Shown here: positions 58,561 through 64,000 of the stretch, piece by piece
How positions within the stretch are numbered: the stretch's first letter is position 1
Layout of the letters: each line of letters starts with the position of its first letter
Assembly: GCA_947579665.1 (NCBI GenBank)
Contig: OX388349.1
Span: 67,832,841-67,896,840, forward strand
Source of the DNA: Sympetrum striolatum
Taxonomy: Eukaryota > Arthropoda > Insecta > Odonata > Libellulidae
DNA length: 64,000 bases
Direction of reading: 5' to 3'
Notes under the pieces: model-generated
Database searches by the model: none
What the model was told of the DNA's origin: nothing
What the model saw: only the letters and a program-made list of their open reading frames with translations
Position numbers and translations under genes: made by a program

Positions 58561-61500
58561 AGTTATGCATATTTTTCAAGTTTCATATAATTTTAACTTT
58601 ATACGAAGTAGAAATATTTTTACAAATTGTATCCAATTCCACCAGCCCGTAGGCCTAATTGCAAGATCCAACTTATAATATTATTATTATTTATAAAGGT
58701 TTTATGTGTTGTTCATGAAAATATAACACGTATAGGAAGAAATAAAAATGCATAAGCCACCTTAAAATCAAAATAAAACGTGTGAAAACCCAATATGATT
58801 CTATAAACTTCCATACGTAAACCTTAAGGCATAGAGGAAGATTGTGTCACGCTATTATATGTCTATATTCATATTTGGTGCTCCACATGATAATAAACTG
58901 AAAGTCTATCCCAAGAAGAAAATATTATGAATATAAAGGAGATACGACATACCCCAAAAAAGTTTACAATTCTCTTACTTTCATCAAAAGCAGTCTTGGT
59001 AGACTTCGGTGACTCAAATAAACTGCTGCAGTAAGAGAACACAAAAGTAAGCTGTAGTTTTCAGTATTAATGCATGGTTGAAATTGTAATGAAATTCTTC
59101 TCATTCTATTGATAAAAATGGATTATAATAGACTTCGACCTAGTCTTGCCAAATAAAGGAAACGTCTAATTTATATCCTATTTCTAAATGCTATATTCTA
59201 ACTTTATTCTTTAAATTCAATCTAAATGATTAGAAAATCAATATGTAAGCTCTTTAATGATTCTTCCGTAACGCATGTTTAAATCTCAATCTCTTTTGTT
59301 CCTATCGAAATCCCTAGAAAGGGAATGAAAATTAATAGGCAAAATAAAGAAAGATGTAGTTTTCACTTAATGTCTTTACTGAGCCAGAATGTATACAGGA
59401 CGTCCACGTGATTCCAGCAAATGATCATAAGAACGACGCTTTTCATAGCGTATAATGGGAATTAACCAATGTGCATTCTATTAATGAGTACCATGCATAT
59501 CTCAGTTAATATTGACGAAAGTAAATTTGATTCGAAGTTAAAAAATCCATAAATATTTTTCAAATGGACCATTGGATTTTAAAATATGAAGTTTGTACCA
59601 TAATGAACTACTATTGCAAACTATAAACTACTACCTCGAGCTTTTTCCGTCTAGATAATCAGATTTCACAGACTCCCAGTATTCTTTCAAAGTTTTCTAA
59701 GAACAATTTCACCTGCTTCCTCAAGAGTTTCTCCCGGAAGAATGTATGATTAACTTCTAAAACCGCGAACATTTTAATAAATCAAAGCCACTCTGCGGTA
59801 ATAAAGTGGGCGACCGCCGCATTAAAACGGGGCCTCGGGCGAATTATCCAGGAGTTGGCCTACATGCCCTCGACTTGAAATTCAGATCTAATTAACTCTT
59901 AAAATATTGTGTTCCCTAAGCCGTGAATCGGTCTTGGTCGTACTGGTTACCCAGAATTAGGTAATTTACAACACTTTCATGATTTATTAATCTTACATTA
60001 CGATGCATGTAGATGAATGTTGAGAAAATCCACTCTTGCGTACTTAACTTGGTAATCTCATACTTATGGGTATATCATTATTATGACCACCTGTGTAACA
60101 TGAATGCTTTCCTTATGAAGTGATTAATTGCTCCAAATACATTACATACATTTTTCTGCGAAAATTACATCTTTCTGTCGCCCATTAGAGAGATATGACG
60201 GTAATTATGAGAAATTACCATAATCATGGCATACTTTTGTTGTATATTTTATTGAGACTCAAAAGTTCAATAGTTTTAGTCACAGAGACGTCTTTAAGTG
60301 GCTGTCCTACGCGATAAATGAGTATTCCACTCCTTAAGAATCCTTAATACTATTGAATGATGGAATGTTTTTATTATTATATTACCCTCTCAATGCAATA
60401 GCAACTTCAAATCATATGCGTTAAAAATAAAGTTGTAATCTATTTATCACAAACTTATCTTACTCATACTCGAGATTTGAAAATTAAGTATCAGTTCAGT
60501 TGTAATGAAAGTTTCCTATTATTTGTATTACATATTTTATAGGCTCTTAAGGGAAAGTTAACCACGGAAGAAAATGGAGTTCAAAAGAGAATCGCTCGTC
60601 TCTTTGGTATTTAAATGCACGCACATCAATTGACAGAAAGAAAAATTAAATGAATGAAAAGCATTTCAATTTGTCATATTCAATAACCTTACGTTTGTAT
60701 CTTTAAATTCATAATCGCATCACCACATCAAAATTCCTTGATGGATCTCTTGTAACTCCTTTTACCCTCAAAATTCTCCAAAAAAATTTATTTTCCTTAT
60801 TTATCTTCGGTGTTTAATTTTAATTCTATTTTCAAACTTTTTGTTTAGCATTACCTCCAATACTAAAACCATTCCCCTTTCAACTTTCATTTCAATTATT
60901 TTCTGTTTGTTATTCGCATACATTCTACACCCAACTCAGTCAGAAATCAATCTCGCGTATTATCATAAAAAAGCGTCATAAAAGCTGAATAATGTGATTC
61001 ACATAGAAAAAGAAATTAACAGATAGGGTAAATATTGAAAGCCTGAGCAAAAGAATCAATTCCATAATCAGTAGTTTTTATATTGAATTGAAAGGTGTGT
61101 GGAAGAGGTAAGAAAAGTAACAACGGTAACCAGGGAAACTTTAATGAGGTGGAAGATTTCTGATTAAGAAAGGTCTTGCTAAGAAGATGTGAAAATTTTA
61201 GTAATGATCTTGCTATAGAGAATTTTTTTAATGAATGTGAAACAACAACACTAAGAACGGACAAACTGAAAGATTGGAGGCCTTTAATATGGAGGTGCGG
61301 TGTAATTATTCAAAATCTGATGGACTGATAAAAAAGACGGAATTCAGGATTCTGGTCACCGTAATAAAGCGACTGCAGAGTAAATGTTTGGATCAAATAT
61401 AGAAAGAAAACGGATTGGCGCAGAAAAAAGCTGAAGGTATAATACAAAGAGAGGATTGAAAGAGCGAAGATTGGATAGTACAAAGATGGAGTTACCAAAG

Positions 61501-62169
61501 GATAAAGGAGAGGGCAATGAGAAGAAATGTTTGGATCATAACTTTACCGCAAGGAAAGAGTTATAATGAGCGCATACCAGAAAAATTCCAAATATTTTAA
61601 TGATACGAGTATCTTATCGTATCTTTAAACAGTGCTTGTAATTTTGAGGACGTGCAAAATGTATTGATATTGTATAGACTTCATATTTAAGTTTTTACAA
61701 GATCTAAAAGAGATTTCTTGCAGGTAGACGTCTAGATGGCTCATCCAAGCGAATTTTTGAACTTTTAATGTTTTTTGAGACAATTGGGGGCCATTAGCTC
61801 TATGTTTCATAAACAAAATTACAAAGCTATTCGTTGTGAATGCTTCAATCGAGCCATCTAGCCAATTTGGCCATTTATCAACCAATACCATAATTTTGTG
61901 ATTCATATTCTCCCTTAGCTCTCATTTCCTTCACAAAATTTCCTTAGAAATGAAAAAATCCATTTTTCCCGATGGTGAAAATAATAGATGCGACTAAGGT
62001 GCTTGATATCTTATTTAAAGAACTCATAATCAACTCCCACTATCTTAATGTCTTCAATAGTCCCCTTCTTCTTACGTAGCCTTATCATATATATCCATCC
62101 TAAGAGAGAGAATTGGCCAAATGCTGATCAATGCAAATGCAAACGACTAATCGTCACCATCTGGACCAA
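58561..62169. other. Intergenic sequence, nothing recognised
   Basis: AT-rich. A small hairpin GGTAATTATGAGAAATTACC lies at about 60200. Minus-strand frames at 61016-61498 look like composition effects. Confidence 0.4.
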
Positions 62170-62203
62170 ACGATGACGGTCATTCGTCGAAACCGGTCGT
62201 TTT
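62170..62203 (+). ncRNA. Hammerhead-like core, second-best match
   Basis: ACGATGACGG..CGTCGAAACCGGTCG: the GACG/CGTC stem, GAAAC, a minimal CGG turn and GTC are all present, followed by GTTT that can pair with AAAC just upstream. The first core bases (CU of CUGA) are altered. Confidence 0.35.
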
Positions 62204-62279
62204 TCTGTTAATAAAAAAACCTTTCGAAAAAATATGATTTCTTAAGATTCATTTCATTATGTATTTCCGCAATACCTCG
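62204..62279. other. Short spacer, nothing recognised
   Basis: AT-rich sequence between the ribozyme-like motif and the GC-rich island; possibly more of the same repeat. Confidence 0.3.
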
Positions 62280-63080
62280 CCTGATTCTGTTAACATATAG
62301 TTTGGTTCTCGCAAAAGTTTCAAAGAACATCGCATGCCATTTATCATTGGCGGAATATCATTTCGGCGCTTAAGTCCGCTAATATTTTATCGTCCTTTGT
62401 TCTCGGAAAACCCTTAATTTGGACGAGAGATACACGATGTATTACCAGGTATTATAAAACCATGTTTCGGTCGTTAATCCTGGACAATCGTAAAGCCCGG
62501 GAAAAATAAGGGCCGTATATTACTGCCTCTCCCCTAAAAATGCACTAACTTAACTCCGTGTGTCTCGATGAAACCCGCTCAGCATTATGTACCAATCCCC
62601 CTTTTTAACATTTCAATAATTCAAAGATTCTGTAGCCGAGCATGAAAAGGGCGTACCTTTTGCGAGGCATGAATTACAGTTTTCTTCCAGAAATACGCAC
62701 CATTTGCTTCCTTACCTTTTTTCCGCTCTTTCTCTTTTCGTATCCACCTCGCTGCGAGACGCACTTCCAAAACAGCGGATCTCTCATAGGCCTCCTGAAA
62801 GGGGTTCTTTATAGTCTTAACGCTCTTTTTTACATCATAAGTCCCCCCACCCACCGTAAATCACCCGAAGGCGTCTGTTTAAAGCGTGGTTATCCTAGCG
62901 GAAATGAATAAGGTCGGATTCCGTCTTAGTACGCTGGGAAAAGAGGGATAAAATGTAGAAAGAGATCACATTCTTATCCCTTTTGTGGAAGCAGTTTCCG
63001 GTACGACTCAAAACAAAAATTTCCCCCAGTTTTTCGAGCCTTTTTCCATCGCGGGGGTAGATCTTCTATTCCGCCATCAG
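62280..63080. other. GC-richer island 6
   Basis: More balanced composition with CG words. Frames of 77-89 codons on both strands (62621-62854 minus, 62642-62911 plus) overlap and resemble nothing known. Confidence 0.3.
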
Positions 63081-64000
63081 AAACACGATTATTGTGGTTC
63101 TATAGGTCACGGGATTGATAAATAAGTTTTACTAAATAATAATTCGTTGTACTTGTTGAGAAAAGCGTTCATCAGGGATTAATTGGGGACTTTGGCTACG
63201 AGAAAGAAGTTAGCTGATATTTCAATAGGTCCCATGACAAAAACACAAAGTAAAAATAGCACACGACAGAACCCTACAGAAACAAATGGCAACATAGAAA
63301 AAATTGTTACCACAACCCAGCCTAAATCCTCATTAACAAAATACGATAAAGGCAGACGATAATGGTGTTTCATATCCTTTTAACTTAACTTGAATGGATT
63401 TATCTGGAATATATCAGCAATTAGATATTTAATTCAGTGAAGAAATTACACTTTAATTCAGCTCTAGACAACAATACAAACAAACTTATCAATAAACTTC
63501 TAGCATGTAAAGAAACGTTTTGTTGGTAAACTCTTATAGATGAAGGAAATGGTGGGATTTATGCAATAATTCATGACAGCAAAGATTCTACGATTATCAT
63601 TGCTATAAGCGATATTAACGCAATGAAATCAATGATACTTAATTATGTTAATTAGGTAATTTTTAAGTTGCATGTATTTCATAAGTTTAATCTCAATAAC
63701 GTTTTAATTAAAATTATATACATTACATAATTAATTAAATTTGAAATACATGTTAATTTCATATACCAATTAATACCAATAAAATTTTAATTCCTCTTTT
63801 ATGTTTGAAACTCTCCATGTGTACGTTTCACTAGGTCATCCTTTAAAAATGTGCGCATTTATGTCCGTGAGGTTTTATCAATGTGCGCTTTTGTCGTGCG
63901 GCCAATTTTGTCTGTGTGACTATGTCTGATAACGGTTTCCATCACGTATCGAGAGATATTTAAAAGGAATCGGTGTTGTAGGATGTTTGAGGTTTCTCTT
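63081..64000. other. Intergenic sequence, nothing recognised
   Basis: AT-rich to the window end. GTGCGC words near 63852-63900 are the only compositional change. Confidence 0.45.

Overview
This is a low-density, AT-rich animal genomic window, most likely from an arthropod and probably an insect. The evidence is a spliced host gene with GT-AG introns plus remnants of P-element, hAT, PIF/Harbinger, mariner, Penelope and several LINE families in 64 kb. I cannot name the species. There is no sign of bacterial gene organisation, and no rRNA, tRNA or CRISPR array that I can support.

Only one host gene is clear: an ABHD10-like mitochondrial serine hydrolase on the minus strand at the left edge. Four coding exons (4065-4384, 3838-3979, 953-1072, 629-790) splice in frame to 248 residues and include the GSSMG nucleophile elbow. 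The exon or exons carrying the catalytic Asp and His lie beyond the left end. A weak exon candidate sits at 12803-12928. Everything else looks intergenic or intronic.

Layout. 1-201: truncated copy of a hairpin/microsatellite repeat family that recurs at 43449-44461 and 48410-49436. 629-4640: ABHD10-like gene and its upstream region. 5497-9795: two copies of a GGAATT-rich repeat in inverted orientation, one split by a LINE. Between them lies a 1392 bp element with 51 bp perfect terminal inverted repeats and a TTA target duplication. 10060-11050: LINE remnant. 14104-14830: Tc1/mariner-type MITE and a mariner transposase remnant. 15269-19767: two hAT elements in opposite orientation sharing three copies of one 8 bp target duplication. 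19860-21220: P-element transposase relic. 30147-38327: an 8.2 kb PIF/Harbinger element bounded by TTA duplications, holding a Penelope-like element (RT plus GIY-YIG), a LINE and a degenerate tandem array. 38.3-64 kb: mostly non-coding, with a LINE scrap, a 187 bp tandem duplication, a 238 bp fold-back element and several GC-rich islands.

The genes do not form an operon or pathway; the window is mainly a record of nested transposition. The points most worth following are five hammerhead-ribozyme-like cores, the hairpin/microsatellite family with tandem 317 bp units, the inverted hAT pair and the Harbinger-bounded nest.
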